This document shows positions 26,218-35,490 of a stretch of DNA of 64,000 bases, one piece after another. The position numbers and the translations under genes were made by a program. The stretch is taken from contig NZ_CP151087.1 of NCBI RefSeq assembly GCF_038396785.1, forward strand, positions 1,116,001 through 1,180,000. The letters are read 5' to 3'. Each line of letters starts with the position of its first letter. The stretch's first letter is position 1. Source of the stretch: Sphingobacterium thalpophilum. Its GTDB lineage: Bacteria; Bacteroidota; Bacteroidia; Sphingobacteriales; Sphingobacteriaceae. The notes under the pieces are model-generated. The model ran no database searches and had not been told where the DNA came from. It saw only the letters and a program-made list of their open reading frames with translations.

Positions 26218-26556
26218 ATGATCAAGCAAGAGCATATACAACGTACAGAACGAGTCAGGATGCATTTTTTAAACGAGCAACCATTTGCCGCGGATTTGAG
26301 AACCCCGCATCGGCAATGGCCTTCACAACTGGTGCAGCGAACGTATACTGGTCTGGCCAAGATAAAGCTTTTGCGTCAAGCAACCTGCTGCTGTGCCGGC
26401 CCTGTACGTGACCGGCACGGACGCAGGTTTACGACATTCCCGTGTGGCGGTACGATACAGCATTTACCCGAAAAGGGCTGGCCTAATGCGGCGTTTCGGT
26501 CAGCTCCAGCAGAATCTGTGAAACCGGATATATTGACGATTTATCTGATTAATTAA
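26218..26556 (+). CDS. Doubtful ORF, 112 residues
   Basis: An open frame with a basic, Cys-rich centre (ATCCCAGPVRDRHGRR) and no recognised domain. Its middle contains a GC-rich hairpin (GTGCCGG and CCGGCAC arms about 12 bases apart near 26394-26421) that is unusual in coding DNA of this window. It may be non-coding leader sequence upstream of the small peptide gene at 26586. Confidence 0.25.
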   Translation: MIKQEHIQRTERVRMHFLNEQPFAADLRTPHRQWPSQLVQRTYTGLAKIKLLRQATCCCAGPVRDRHGRRFTTFPCGGTIQHLPEKGWPNAAFRSAPAESVKPDILTIYLIN

Positions 26557-26585
26557 CAAGATTTGTCTAATTAAAATTTTGCACT

Positions 26586-26798
26586 ATGGCACTATTTCAA
26601 TTAAATGATCCAAGTAACCCTGGTAATCCAGACAGTTATTCAGCAGGATCACCTGGTTGTTCGGGCAATAATCAAATCTGTACTATCGACGCTCCTAATG
26701 TTGGGGGAAAACCAGATATTACAGAAGATTTGAGAAACGAAATGCTCGAAGCTTTAAATACCAGGTCGAATACATCGCATGTAACATTAAAGTCGTAA
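26586..26798 (+). CDS. Small CX6C peptide gene beside the SusCD-TlpA cluster
   Basis: A 70-residue protein, Asn/Pro/Gly-rich at the N-terminus, with CSGNNQIC (Cys25 and Cys32) and a C-terminal helix (DITEDLRNEMLEALNTR). There is no obvious signal peptide. The C-terminal part recalls small Cys-pair proteins such as DUF6520 found in the same bacteria, but I cannot name it firmly. It converges on the TlpA-like gene with a shared terminator. A secreted or modified peptide handled by the adjacent SusCD-TlpA genes is a possibility only. Confidence 0.6.
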   Translation: MALFQLNDPSNPGNPDSYSAGSPGCSGNNQICTIDAPNVGGKPDITEDLRNEMLEALNTRSNTSHVTLKS

Positions 26799-26815
26799 AC
26801 ATGCTGTTTTAATAA

Positions 26816-26840
26816 TAGGGTGCATACATCATGCACCCTA
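26816..26840. terminator. Bidirectional hairpin terminator
   Basis: A perfect 10-bp stem, TAGGGTGCAT and ATGCACCCTA, around the loop ACATC, followed by ATTTTGTT on the plus strand. It lies between the convergent peptide gene and TlpA-like gene, so it may serve both. Confidence 0.8.
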
Positions 26841-26846
26841 ATTTTG

Positions 26847-28067
26847 TTAATCTACCAATACAAAAACCTCTGTTGCTCTTTTTGCCTTCACTAGATCATA
26901 ACCTGCGTCACGCAGTAAAGATCTTAGTTCATCAAAAGATTGATGTGGTCTCGTAGGAATTTTGTTATTCAATGTACTTTCATCCAAGATGACTGGATAT
27001 GCCATATTGAGATCTGCCATAAATACAAAATCTCTTTTGGACTGGCCGACCTCATGCATATTTTTACTTTTGCCCTTGCCATCAATAATAACCCAACAAT
27101 CAATCATTCTTTTTTCAATCGATGTCTTTACATGTAACCTATTGTCGAGATCCTGAATAATATTCCGCATCCGTTTATCTTTTGAGTTTCTCTCTGTAAA
27201 TTCAAATTCGTACGAGATCGCATTTTTTAATAACCAATCTTCCTCGTAGCCATCCCGATCGGAGGCATAACTATATTTTTCCGGATGGGCCGACTCTATT
27301 ATGATCCGATCAGCTTTCATATATGGCAATCGCGTAATTTTTCCATAAGCATGCATATAGGCCGAAATTATCGGCACATTGATCATGTACTCCCGTATAA
27401 TGCTCGAATCAGACGAAATATCCGTACCAAACTTGGTATCGGCATCTGGAATATAGCCAGTCAGAGCAGCATAAGATCTGAGAGGATAATGCATATCCTT
27501 CAGTGATTTCGAATAGTCAAAAGTTTTAAAATCATTTTTCTGAGGAACATCAAGTCTACCCTCTTTGAGCATGGTGTTTACCATCTTTTCATCCAAGTAT
27601 TCAACATGAGTAATTCCTTTCACTAGACCATCGAGAATCCATACAACATGAGAAACGGTCTGATGCGGAAAAAGCGTCTTTAGATTCTTATCTTCAACGA
27701 TAAATTTCAAATCTGTGGCAGCTATAACATCATTTAACTCCCTCATTTTAGCCATCCGGCCGCGATTTTCATAGGTCACAGGATAAATCTGAATATCTTT
27801 TCCAAATCTCTTGGCAACCTTAGACAGCCTAGGCAGCGCGGCAATACAACTTGAACAAGACGAATTCATAAAGTCAAGAATGACGAGGCGCGCAGCCTGT
27901 TGTGAAAACTTTCCTAACGGAACACCATCTTCAAGAGTCCCCATATCCACATTGGGCATTTTCATTCCAATAGTCAATGTATCTGTCTGAGAAGTGCTAC
28001 AATAAGCAGTCTGTATTGTATGCAATAACAAAGCTATAACACACATATTTTTAATCAATTTTTTCAT
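26847..28067 (-). CDS. TlpA-like thioredoxin-fold lipid-free exported protein
   Basis: About 406 residues from the ATG at 28067 (MKKLIKNMCVIALLLH), whose signal peptide ends near AYCSTSQ. The thioredoxin fold follows: IGMKMPNVDMGTLEDG, LVILDFMNSSCSSCIAALP with the redox motif CSSC, and IQIYPVTYENRGRM. The C-terminal ~220 residues have no recognised domain. The start overlaps the end region of the SusD gene by a few bases. TlpA-like proteins reduce or isomerise disulfides in the periplasm. Its place after SusC and SusD is a recurring arrangement in Sphingobacteriaceae whose substrate is unknown. Confidence 0.82.
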   Translation of the reverse strand: MKKLIKNMCVIALLLHTIQTAYCSTSQTDTLTIGMKMPNVDMGTLEDGVPLGKFSQQAARLVILDFMNSSCSSCIAALPRLSKVAKRFGKDIQIYPVTYENRGRMAKMRELNDVIAATDLKFIVEDKNLKTLFPHQTVSHVVWILDGLVKGITHVEYLDEKMVNTMLKEGRLDVPQKNDFKTFDYSKSLKDMHYPLRSYAALTGYIPDADTKFGTDISSDSSIIREYMINVPIISAYMHAYGKITRLPYMKADRIIIESAHPEKYSYASDRDGYEEDWLLKNAISYEFEFTERNSKDKRMRNIIQDLDNRLHVKTSIEKRMIDCWVIIDGKGKSKNMHEVGQSKRDFVFMADLNMAYPVILDESTLNNKIPTRPHQSFDELRSLLRDAGYDLVKAKRATEVFVLVD

Positions 28068-28068
28068 T

Positions 28069-29418
28069 TTATCGTTCAGTTTGAGTAAGCATAGAATTGT
28101 TGAGTACAGCAAATGGTATCAAAAAAGTATATTGAGGAGCATTCGGCTGTAATTCTGCCAGTTTTTCTGGCCACGATCTTTTTAAAGTCACAGCCGTTTC
28201 GGCCTTTAAGTTCAATCTTTTTAGATCTGGCCAGCGCCGCTGGCGCATAATCAGTTCTTTTCTCCTTTCCTGTAAGATAAAATCCAATAGTGTAACCGGA
28301 TCAGTATCTGTACGATCTGTATACGTACCAGATTTCCAACGCGACCTTAACAGATCGTTGATATCCTTTCGTGCCAAAGCAATCTTGCCTAGCCGAGCAT
28401 TTGATTCAGCCCTGATCAGATACATCTCGTCTACAGCCAAGCCACTGAAGGGAGCCTGATTCAAAACACCGTCATAATTTCCTTTGAAAGAATAGGTACC
28501 GTCGTTATTATTAATAAAAAACACTGTCCTGCGCAGATCGTTAGCCTGATAGACTTCCATTAGTTCTGCCGACACTTTCCAACGTGTGCGGGTATAAGTC
28601 GCACTCCCGCTTGAAATAGCCTGAAATAACACCTCCGTATTAAATCTCGAAATCGGCGTATTACTCGACTGGTTCAGCACATTAAAGTCCAATAAAGAAG
28701 CATTTCGTTGCAGACATTTATCTGCATAATACGCAGCCTGCTCATAATCTTGGAGATAAAGATATACTCTTGCCAATAAAGCCAAACTGGCTGTGTATGA
28801 AGGTCTGGAGGTCTTATCATTGTTATCTTTCAGTAGCTCGGTAGCCGACCGTAAATCGGCTAGCAACTGCTCATAGAATTCCCCAATGGTCACTCTCGGA
28901 CTATGCTCCTCAATATTCGGCGTTTTACGGTAAGGAATAGCTATTTTTGCAGCATTGCTTTTATCCGCTCTGGGCAAATCCACAAATAGCTCACCCAAGG
29001 CTAGATGCGCATAAGCCCTAAAAAATAAGGCTTTACCTTTTAGTTGTTCCGAGCGATCATTGCTGGGCAATTTATCAATCATTGCAAGTACTTGATTAGC
29101 ATTATAAACCACCCGATAAGAGGCGGACCATTGCGTGGCAGGTGGGGCTGCCTGTATGTTCCATACAAACAGGTCCCTATCCTCGTCAATCGTGATCGCA
29201 GACCAGTCTGCATAGCTCATCTGAAAATTGTCGCTACACAATTCACCGATATAAGGATAACCCTGATTTAACATGCTATAATTATCCATCAAGGCCTCTC
29301 CATCTTCAATAGATTCTGGAATAGCCATTTTTAGATCAGCTTTTTTGTCTAAAAATTTATCACAGCCAACTAAGGCAAACAGTAGGGCTGTGATAAAGAA
29401 AATAGGATATCTTTTCAT
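28069..29418 (-). CDS. SusD-like lipoprotein of SusCD-TlpA cluster
   Basis: About 449 residues from the ATG at 29418; the longer frame begins with a TTG. Lipobox FALVGC near residue 19. SusD traits are YRVVYNANQVLAMIDKLPSN, GKALFFRAYAHLALGELFVD, FSGLAVDEMYLIRAESNARL and the C-terminal RRKELIMRQRRWPDLKRLNL. It pairs with the SusC-like transporter 29 bases upstream. The ligand is not evident; there are no carbohydrate-active genes nearby, so a peptide or protein substrate is as likely as a glycan. Confidence 0.92.
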   Translation of the reverse strand: MKRYPIFFITALLFALVGCDKFLDKKADLKMAIPESIEDGEALMDNYSMLNQGYPYIGELCSDNFQMSYADWSAITIDEDRDLFVWNIQAAPPATQWSASYRVVYNANQVLAMIDKLPSNDRSEQLKGKALFFRAYAHLALGELFVDLPRADKSNAAKIAIPYRKTPNIEEHSPRVTIGEFYEQLLADLRSATELLKDNNDKTSRPSYTASLALLARVYLYLQDYEQAAYYADKCLQRNASLLDFNVLNQSSNTPISRFNTEVLFQAISSGSATYTRTRWKVSAELMEVYQANDLRRTVFFINNNDGTYSFKGNYDGVLNQAPFSGLAVDEMYLIRAESNARLGKIALARKDINDLLRSRWKSGTYTDRTDTDPVTLLDFILQERRKELIMRQRRWPDLKRLNLKAETAVTLKRSWPEKLAELQPNAPQYTFLIPFAVLNNSMLTQTER

Positions 29419-29447
29419 TCTCAATTCGTGTTAAATGACAGTTCGAT

Positions 29448-32400
29448 TTATAAGTTCAGTGTTGCGCCCAGCGTGTACGTACGTGGGATTGGTATGGAGC
29501 GGTAATAATCGGAATCCACATTATATCCTGTCTTCTTCCAGATGATCAAGTTCATATTATCCATATTAAAAAATACCTGACCACGGATTTTCCCTTTGCC
29601 CAGTCCATTAAAATTATAATTCACATTAATGTCCTTTATGCGGATGGCATCTCCCCGCTCAACGACCGCGTCCGAGAATGTATAAAAATTGTCCCGGGCA
29701 TTATTTAACGGATATATAAAAGCAGGTACATTGGTATTCAGCTCATCCCCTGGCTGACGCCAGCGATTGTCAAAATCCTCATGCATAGTCCAGTAATTTG
29801 CTAAAGCCGAATAATTTATTGTCGGTCTTCTAAATACGAACTTAAACTTGTATTGAATATTTGTACTCAAAGACCAAGGGCCGTAGTTAAAGGTGTTACG
29901 TACAAAACCCGAATATAGCGGAATCGTTGATCCCATAAATTTTAGCGTCTCCAGAGGTGAAGAAGCAAATTTTGTATACTCTTTACTCTTCTCGCCATTC
30001 ATCCAACCTAAGGGCTCACCAGTCTGTGGATCCAGTCCTGCAAATGGGTAGGCATACAGTCCGTATAGATCGCGGCCTTCCACCGGATTCGGTGAGGTAG
30101 CTGCATCAAGGTATGAATCTGCCCGTGCAGGCCTATAGTTGTATTTTTTAGTAATATTCCGCTGATAATTGAATATCAGATTGGAAATCCACGAGAATTT
30201 GTTTCCTTTTATATTCAAGGTTTGTAGATTAGCTTCAATGCCGCGTCCGGCAAAATGGGCCACATTCAAGATCTGTGAATCAAATCCTGTTGTTGGATCG
30301 ACCATCCCCCGGGCAACGATATCCCGCCCATCTTTCTTATAAAAATCAACAGTTCCCGAAATACGATTGCCGAGAGCAGCAAAATCAAGCCCGAGATTAA
30401 AAACACCAACCTTTTCAGACCTGTAATCCGGATTGGAAGGATTGACCATATAGGCATAAGTATACGAAGTGATACTATGTGTTCCGCTATATTCCATAAT
30501 CGGATTGGCCGAGTAAGAATTATTGGCATTGCCATTATAGCCATAGGTACCCCTGATTTTCAATCGAGATAGCGCATCGAAATGATAAAAAGACTCCTTT
30601 GTTATGTCCCATGCTAAGCCAGCAGACCAAAGCGGTTGCCACCTGTTGTTTGTTGACACGCCAAATAGATTAGAGGCATCCCTGCGTATGCTTCCACTCA
30701 GAAAATACCGATCCAAAAAGGTATAGGTCGCATTACCAAAGAAAGAAGTGAACCGTTGATTCAGCTCGTCAAATCTGACGCCATCAATGATCTGTCCTGA
30801 TCCCATGATCCCATTCAGCAAAGGGAAATTGGTCAGGTAATTCACACGTGCATAACTCAATGTATTGCGAGCATAACCATAGAGGTTGTGCCCGTCCATC
30901 CGATTGTTCAAATCCTTCATTTCAGCTCCAACGATGGCATTGATTTTATGTCGATCCCGATCGAATGATTGATCCCAAGCCAGATTTCCCCTTAGGTAAT
31001 GTGAATTTATGATACCATTGTTTTGGTAAAAGATATCACCGATTGGCACATTTCGTGTTATCGTAGTCGGCGTCCATTGCGTAAACATATTGATGTAATG
31101 CTGTGTAAAATAAGAATCAATCCCCTGCCAGTTGGTTATTTTATTTGCTGACTTCTGAAATTGATAGGCTACATTTGCGCTTATGAAAGGTGTCAATTTC
31201 CAGTTCGCACTTAAATTGAGCGTGACATCTTCGGTACTATTTTTATTTTCGCTGCTGGCAATTTCATTGAAGATATTGTAGTGGGCCGGCATGAGCCTTC
31301 CCCCTGCAAGCGTATCGATGTACGATTTACGGATCGTAACCGTCTCCAGATCAACAGCCTTTCCATTGTCGTCGACCAACCTGAGATAAGGATAAAAACT
31401 ACGTCCCGCGCCAGAATACAGGGAGCCAAAAGCAAGCTGAGAATCAGTACCCATCCCTTTGATGGCAGAGTTTCCATACATCAGCTGCATGCCGATCTCC
31501 AACTGTTTGACGGGGCGGATGTTTGTCACTAACCGGGCCGTAACTCTTTCCAGCCCCCCATTTTGAATATTATTACGGTTTTTATCGTACCCCACACTCG
31601 CCTGAAAATCATAGTTAGCACTGCCTCCAGTTATATTGGTTGCATATTGCTGGTTATAGCTGTTTCTATAGATGTACTTTAAGTAGTCTTTTCGCACATC
31701 CTCTTTACTCCATTCAGCTTTCTGACGATCATAGGCTATTTGATCGATCTCGCCTTTGCGTAGCCTGTCCATTAACACAACCATTGGGGTAATGCTCCGA
31801 TCCAAAGAAGTGATCTGCCAGTCGAAAAACTTGTTTTTAAATAACAGCTCTTCCATCTCCATAAAAGATGAACTGGACATGTAAGGTTTTTTATAGATAT
31901 CCGGCTTTTCACCCAACTGGCTTGCTACCTGGACTGACAGTTTTAGTTTACCGTCCTTAGTCCCTCTTTTAGAAGTCAATACGATAACTCCATTCGCTGC
32001 TCGGGTTCCCCAGATGGACGCCGCCGCAGCATCTTTAAGGATGGTTACCGACTCAATATCGTTGGGGTTTATATTTGCGATATCACCCTCGTAAGGAAAG
32101 TTATCCAATATAACCAGTGGATTATAATAACCATAGTAGGTTGAAGTTGTACGGACAGATAATTGCTGCAAGGGGGACAGTCCTTCCACCCTTTTCTCAA
32201 AACGGAGCGCAGGCGATAAGCCTTCCAGCCGATTTATAATGTTAGTACTTTTGCTGATATTAAGTTGCTGTTTTCCGATTACTTCAAAACTCCCCGTCGC
32301 CCGTTCCTTCGGAATCTTTTGATATCCTGTAGAGACTACGTCCACCTCTTCCAATTGATTCTCCAGTGGTATCAATTTTATAGCCAATGATACTCCGGCA

Positions 32401-32957
32401 GTATATGAAGTTTCTAAGCGCTTGAATCCCACATGGGAGAACGAAACTATACCTTTAGGATTGGAAACTGGTAATGAAAATGAACCATCATTTTTAGAAG
32501 AGGTCCTACCCTTTTCACCTTCGACACGGATGGAAACACCTTGGATCGGCTTACCGTCGACAGACGATACCACAGTACCGCTAATAGCTAACAGCCCTTC
32601 CGCCCCGCTGTCCTTGCGGGGCGTCTGAGCCGATAAACTAAACATATGAAACAAACATGCCAGAATAAGCAGGGCATGTTTGTTCTTCAATGCCTTTGAA
32701 AGACAAATAATAGCATTGAAAACTAAAAAGTATAGATTCAGCGGTAACTGTATCACACCCTTTACGCCCATTGTCGTCGGCACAGGAGTACATGCCGACA
32801 TGATCTGCCTCAGACTATATACCATACAATCGAGGGAGTACTTTTTACCCCATTCGAATTGAACTTTTTTTAATTTATTTTTTCCAGCGCCATTTAAGGT
32901 CGCCAGATATGCTACCTTATCCAATAAGGCAGACATCAGATTTGATCTGTTTGTCAT
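29448..32957 (-). CDS. SusC-like TonB-linked transporter of SusCD-TlpA cluster
   Basis: The maximal frame is 1169 residues from the ATG at 32957. The mature start is probably later: an ideal signal peptide KNKHALLILACLFHMFSLSA begins at a TTG at 32690, with an ATG at 32771 as another option. Then come the CarboxypepD_reg domain (ISGTVVSSVDGKPIQGVSIR), a plug with GYQKIPKERATGSFEV and DAAAASIWGTRAANGVIVL, and a long barrel ending PIPRTYTLGATLNL. The GYQKIPKERATGSF variant is typical of the SusC branch found with TlpA partners. A 12-bp perfect hairpin lies in the signal-peptide codons (32650-32684). Confidence 0.9.
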   Translation of the reverse strand: MTNRSNLMSALLDKVAYLATLNGAGKNKLKKVQFEWGKKYSLDCMVYSLRQIMSACTPVPTTMGVKGVIQLPLNLYFLVFNAIICLSKALKNKHALLILACLFHMFSLSAQTPRKDSGAEGLLAISGTVVSSVDGKPIQGVSIRVEGEKGRTSSKNDGSFSLPVSNPKGIVSFSHVGFKRLETSYTAGVSLAIKLIPLENQLEEVDVVSTGYQKIPKERATGSFEVIGKQQLNISKSTNIINRLEGLSPALRFEKRVEGLSPLQQLSVRTTSTYYGYYNPLVILDNFPYEGDIANINPNDIESVTILKDAAAASIWGTRAANGVIVLTSKRGTKDGKLKLSVQVASQLGEKPDIYKKPYMSSSSFMEMEELLFKNKFFDWQITSLDRSITPMVVLMDRLRKGEIDQIAYDRQKAEWSKEDVRKDYLKYIYRNSYNQQYATNITGGSANYDFQASVGYDKNRNNIQNGGLERVTARLVTNIRPVKQLEIGMQLMYGNSAIKGMGTDSQLAFGSLYSGAGRSFYPYLRLVDDNGKAVDLETVTIRKSYIDTLAGGRLMPAHYNIFNEIASSENKNSTEDVTLNLSANWKLTPFISANVAYQFQKSANKITNWQGIDSYFTQHYINMFTQWTPTTITRNVPIGDIFYQNNGIINSHYLRGNLAWDQSFDRDRHKINAIVGAEMKDLNNRMDGHNLYGYARNTLSYARVNYLTNFPLLNGIMGSGQIIDGVRFDELNQRFTSFFGNATYTFLDRYFLSGSIRRDASNLFGVSTNNRWQPLWSAGLAWDITKESFYHFDALSRLKIRGTYGYNGNANNSYSANPIMEYSGTHSITSYTYAYMVNPSNPDYRSEKVGVFNLGLDFAALGNRISGTVDFYKKDGRDIVARGMVDPTTGFDSQILNVAHFAGRGIEANLQTLNIKGNKFSWISNLIFNYQRNITKKYNYRPARADSYLDAATSPNPVEGRDLYGLYAYPFAGLDPQTGEPLGWMNGEKSKEYTKFASSPLETLKFMGSTIPLYSGFVRNTFNYGPWSLSTNIQYKFKFVFRRPTINYSALANYWTMHEDFDNRWRQPGDELNTNVPAFIYPLNNARDNFYTFSDAVVERGDAIRIKDINVNYNFNGLGKGKIRGQVFFNMDNMNLIIWKKTGYNVDSDYYRSIPIPRTYTLGATLNL

Positions 32958-32973
32958 CTGCTTATTGGTAAGG

Positions 32974-33348
32974 TTAGTCTACTATTCGTCCAAAGAATTC
33001 GTGGATCCGCTTGGTGATCTCCAGTTCATCCAAACTCAGCGTTGTTGATTCGGCGTCGGAAAAATCCAATTTGCTCATGTCTACATAGTCGTTATGCACG
33101 TGGAAATAAGCGATCAGTACAGCCAATAGGTCGAAGCCGAACACCTGCTTTTGGCAGAGTTCTATTAGATTTTCATTAGGCCAGCGGTCTGCTGATTTTT
33201 TAAGTAGTAAAGAGATGGTATTCTGGATGGTACGGATATCATACTTTTTCCAAAAATCAACAATCTTATCCGTGGGATCATAATCTTGATCGTGTACTTG
33301 GTATATGGCTAGTTCTAGCGCTAGAACATTTGAATATTTTTGATTCAT
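32974..33348 (-). CDS. Hypothetical protein, first gene of SusCD-TlpA operon
   Basis: A 124-residue helical, acidic protein (DYDPTDKIVDFWKKYDIRTI, FHVHNDYVDMSKLDFSDAES) without signal peptide or membrane helix. No family recognised. It ends 16 bases before the longest SusC-like frame, so it is probably cotranscribed with SusC, SusD and TlpA and is the promoter-proximal gene. Confidence 0.6.
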   Translation of the reverse strand: MNQKYSNVLALELAIYQVHDQDYDPTDKIVDFWKKYDIRTIQNTISLLLKKSADRWPNENLIELCQKQVFGFDLLAVLIAYFHVHNDYVDMSKLDFSDAESTTLSLDELEITKRIHEFFGRIVD

Positions 33349-33816
33349 TTTTAAGGTTCATAAAGATGACTTTGGCAATGCCCTATCGTTTGAATCGGAC
33401 ATACCTTCCCCTATTGCAAAAATTTTGCATTCCAAAGAGGTGTCATTGCAGGGACTAATCAGCCCTTACAGGTGTCACAAATTAAGAATAAACAAAATCC
33501 CGAAAAGCGCCCCAAGACGATTGCAAAGCATTGATTAGGGGAATATTATGGCGCTTCCTGCCGGGACAGGTAAAAAACCGATCTGCACTTTATAGAAAAA
33601 CTATACAATAATTCCTTTATTTATTTGGCAGAATAAAAATTAAATGCTAATTTTAAGTTGTTCAGGCTCGATAGAGCAATTAACTTTATTATTAACCAGA
33701 TCAAAAAGGGATGTTGTATTACAGACAGATCGGAAAACCTCGGACAAGGGAGTACTTATTTGTATCCTATCGGCACATTACAAATTGGCGATAGCAGCCC
33801 TCTCCTGTTTCGGTTT
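33349..33816. other. Non-coding stretch with a two-part hairpin
   Basis: About 470 bases upstream of the SusCD-TlpA operon with no supported gene. A foldback at 33498-33566 pairs TCCCG with CGGGA and AAGCGCC with GGCGCTT, with a 38-base loop. A short palindrome, GCAAAAATTTTGC, is at about 33416. The stretch could hold the operon promoter and leader; nothing more can be supported. Confidence 0.35.
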
Positions 33817-34013
33817 TTAATGATTTAAATAATCTATCCAGGCGAACGAATTAAGTTCTTTATGGGAATAGTGTGTGAAAACCGATGGCTTACCTCCTGG
33901 AGGTAAACTGTGTTTTTTTTGGGGGTGTTTTCTGTTCGTTTCATAATCATTCATTTTGGTTATCAAACGATGAAACTCAGAAAGCTTGAGGAAGGGCGTA
34001 TTGGTTGAAATAA

Positions 34014-34113
34014 CCAATAGGGCGAATTCCAAAGCTCTGACAGAGGTACCGCTAGGACCACCATAACCGAAATTATGGTTCCACAGAGTCTGACATGGAA
34101 TCCGCCCTATTGG
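34014..34113. repeat. About 100-bp foldback (MITE-like or structured RNA)
   Basis: Outer arms of 18 bases (34014-34031 and 34096-34113) match at 17 positions: CCAATAGGGCG(A/G)ATTCCA. Inside, a partly paired segment leads to an apical hairpin CCATAA / TTATGG (34061-34078). A separate local hairpin ATTGGTT / AACCAAT overlaps the left outer arm. The 108-residue open frame crossing it on the minus strand (33817-34143) has no recognised domain and is not believed. No target duplication was found by eye. Confidence 0.55.
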
Positions 34114-34313
34114 ACTAATATCTACAAAGATAAAAAAATCCAATAGAAAGCGAACCCACGATCAACTCATATGGAAAATTAGCGGTTTTCTGTTATGAGT
34201 AACATCGTAATTAGAGAGTGACAGCACCCTCTTCTTGTAGTCGCTTAAATAACTAACACAAATATACAAATAAAAATATAAAATACAATTAAAAAGAAAT
34301 TTATATAAATATA

Positions 34314-34943
34314 ATGAATAGCTATGACATCAAGCTAGAATTCGGTAAACAAGCAAAAAAATATAGATTACACTTTGGTTTAAGCCAAATAGAAGCAGCC
34401 GATTTAAGCGAAATGAGCCCTTCTGAATACAGTGATTTGGAAAACGGAACAACAAATTATAATGTTGAGAAGCTACAAAGTGTCTCTTCTATTTACGGCT
34501 TATTTTATTATCAAATGGGAAACCCTGCATGTAAATTCCCTGCCTTTTCCAAGTTGCCCGAAGTAACAAAGACGAAAATTAATTCCCGTGAGAAACCATT
34601 AACAGTTTATAATGAAAGATTTATAATTGAACATCTAACAATCATATTTAGTAACATGTCGGAGAAGTCCGAATTTCTAATCAAAGATATTAACAGCAAA
34701 ATTGTAGAACAATTTGCTGTATCCTATGATAATGAAGAGATATCGGGTACAATTAGTAAAAACTTTGCCGGTTCTATCGTAAAAACAGATAAAAAGCAAA
34801 TTGATAAAAAAGGACGTGGAGCGAAACCATTTTATTTTATGATAATAAAATCTCTGTCCAATGATATCGTGCAAGAAGCAATCCAATCGATTGAGAACGA
34901 AAAACTGAAGGATTCAAATGGAAAAAAGCTTAATCCGAAATGA
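34314..34943 (+). CDS. Xre-type HTH protein with C-terminal extension
   Basis: A 209-residue protein. Residues ~8-60 are an HTH_3 domain (KYRLHFGLSQIEAADLSEMS, SEYSDLENGTTNYNVEKLQS). The remaining ~140 residues, with FSNMSEKSEFLIKDINSKIV and KGRGAKPFYFMIIKSLSNDI, are unrecognised and may sense or bind a partner. The gene stands alone with a very AT-rich upstream region, and its codon use is AT-richer than the metabolic genes, suggesting acquisition. Confidence 0.75.
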   Translation: MNSYDIKLEFGKQAKKYRLHFGLSQIEAADLSEMSPSEYSDLENGTTNYNVEKLQSVSSIYGLFYYQMGNPACKFPAFSKLPEVTKTKINSREKPLTVYNERFIIEHLTIIFSNMSEKSEFLIKDINSKIVEQFAVSYDNEEISGTISKNFAGSIVKTDKKQIDKKGRGAKPFYFMIIKSLSNDIVQEAIQSIENEKLKDSNGKKLNPK

Positions 34944-35038
34944 CAACGCGATGAGCTTATTCTCGCACCGCAACTATATTTTTCAGATTTAAAAAGAAAC
35001 CTCACACAGAAAAAGCATTTTTACCAACTAGCATGTAA

Positions 35039-35458
35039 ATGGAAAATAAAGTACCAAAACTTACGAGCGCATCCGTCTTAAATGAAAGAACGGAAAAGAT
35101 TTTCCAATATGTTGAAGCATATAACAAGATGGATGTTGAAAATATGGTACCAGATTTTGATGGTGGAATCGTTTTTCAGAACATAATGAATGGTGAGAAA
35201 ACGATGGAATTGCGAGGCATTGAAGAATTTAAACAACAGGCGATTGCCGCCCTATCATATTTCAGTGAGCGAGAGCAGTCCATCGAGACAATCACTCATA
35301 CCCGTAGTTCGACAGAAATCGTGATCAACTATAGTGCTATTTCGGCAATGGATTTTTCGAATGGCTTGAAAAAAGGCGATGAAATAAACATACAGGGGAA
35401 GTCGATTTTTGAGTTTTCGGCTGATGGGAAGATTAGAAAGTTGACGGATATAGCGTAG
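35039..35458 (+). CDS. SnoaL/NTF2-like protein
   Basis: A 139-residue protein with the SnoaL-like cone fold pattern: ERTEKIFQYVEAYNKMDVEN, FKQQAIAALSYFSEREQSIE, GKSIFEFSADGKIRKLTDIA. Such proteins bind small hydrophobic molecules or act as isomerases or hydrolases, and the reaction cannot be read from sequence. It is a single gene 32 bases ahead of the DUF1016 nuclease. Confidence 0.7.
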   Translation: MENKVPKLTSASVLNERTEKIFQYVEAYNKMDVENMVPDFDGGIVFQNIMNGEKTMELRGIEEFKQQAIAALSYFSEREQSIETITHTRSSTEIVINYSAISAMDFSNGLKKGDEINIQGKSIFEFSADGKIRKLTDIA

Positions 35459-35490
35459 TGATTAAAAAGAATAAAAGAGATCAGTAAGAA

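Noticed and set aside
32580..32625. GC-rich hairpin GCCCCGC/GCGGGGC as a terminator
   Set aside because: It lies within the SusC-like coding frame after the signal peptide and has no T-run.
33817..34143. 108-residue ORF on the minus strand
   Set aside because: It is formed largely by the foldback at 34014-34113 and has no protein-like features.
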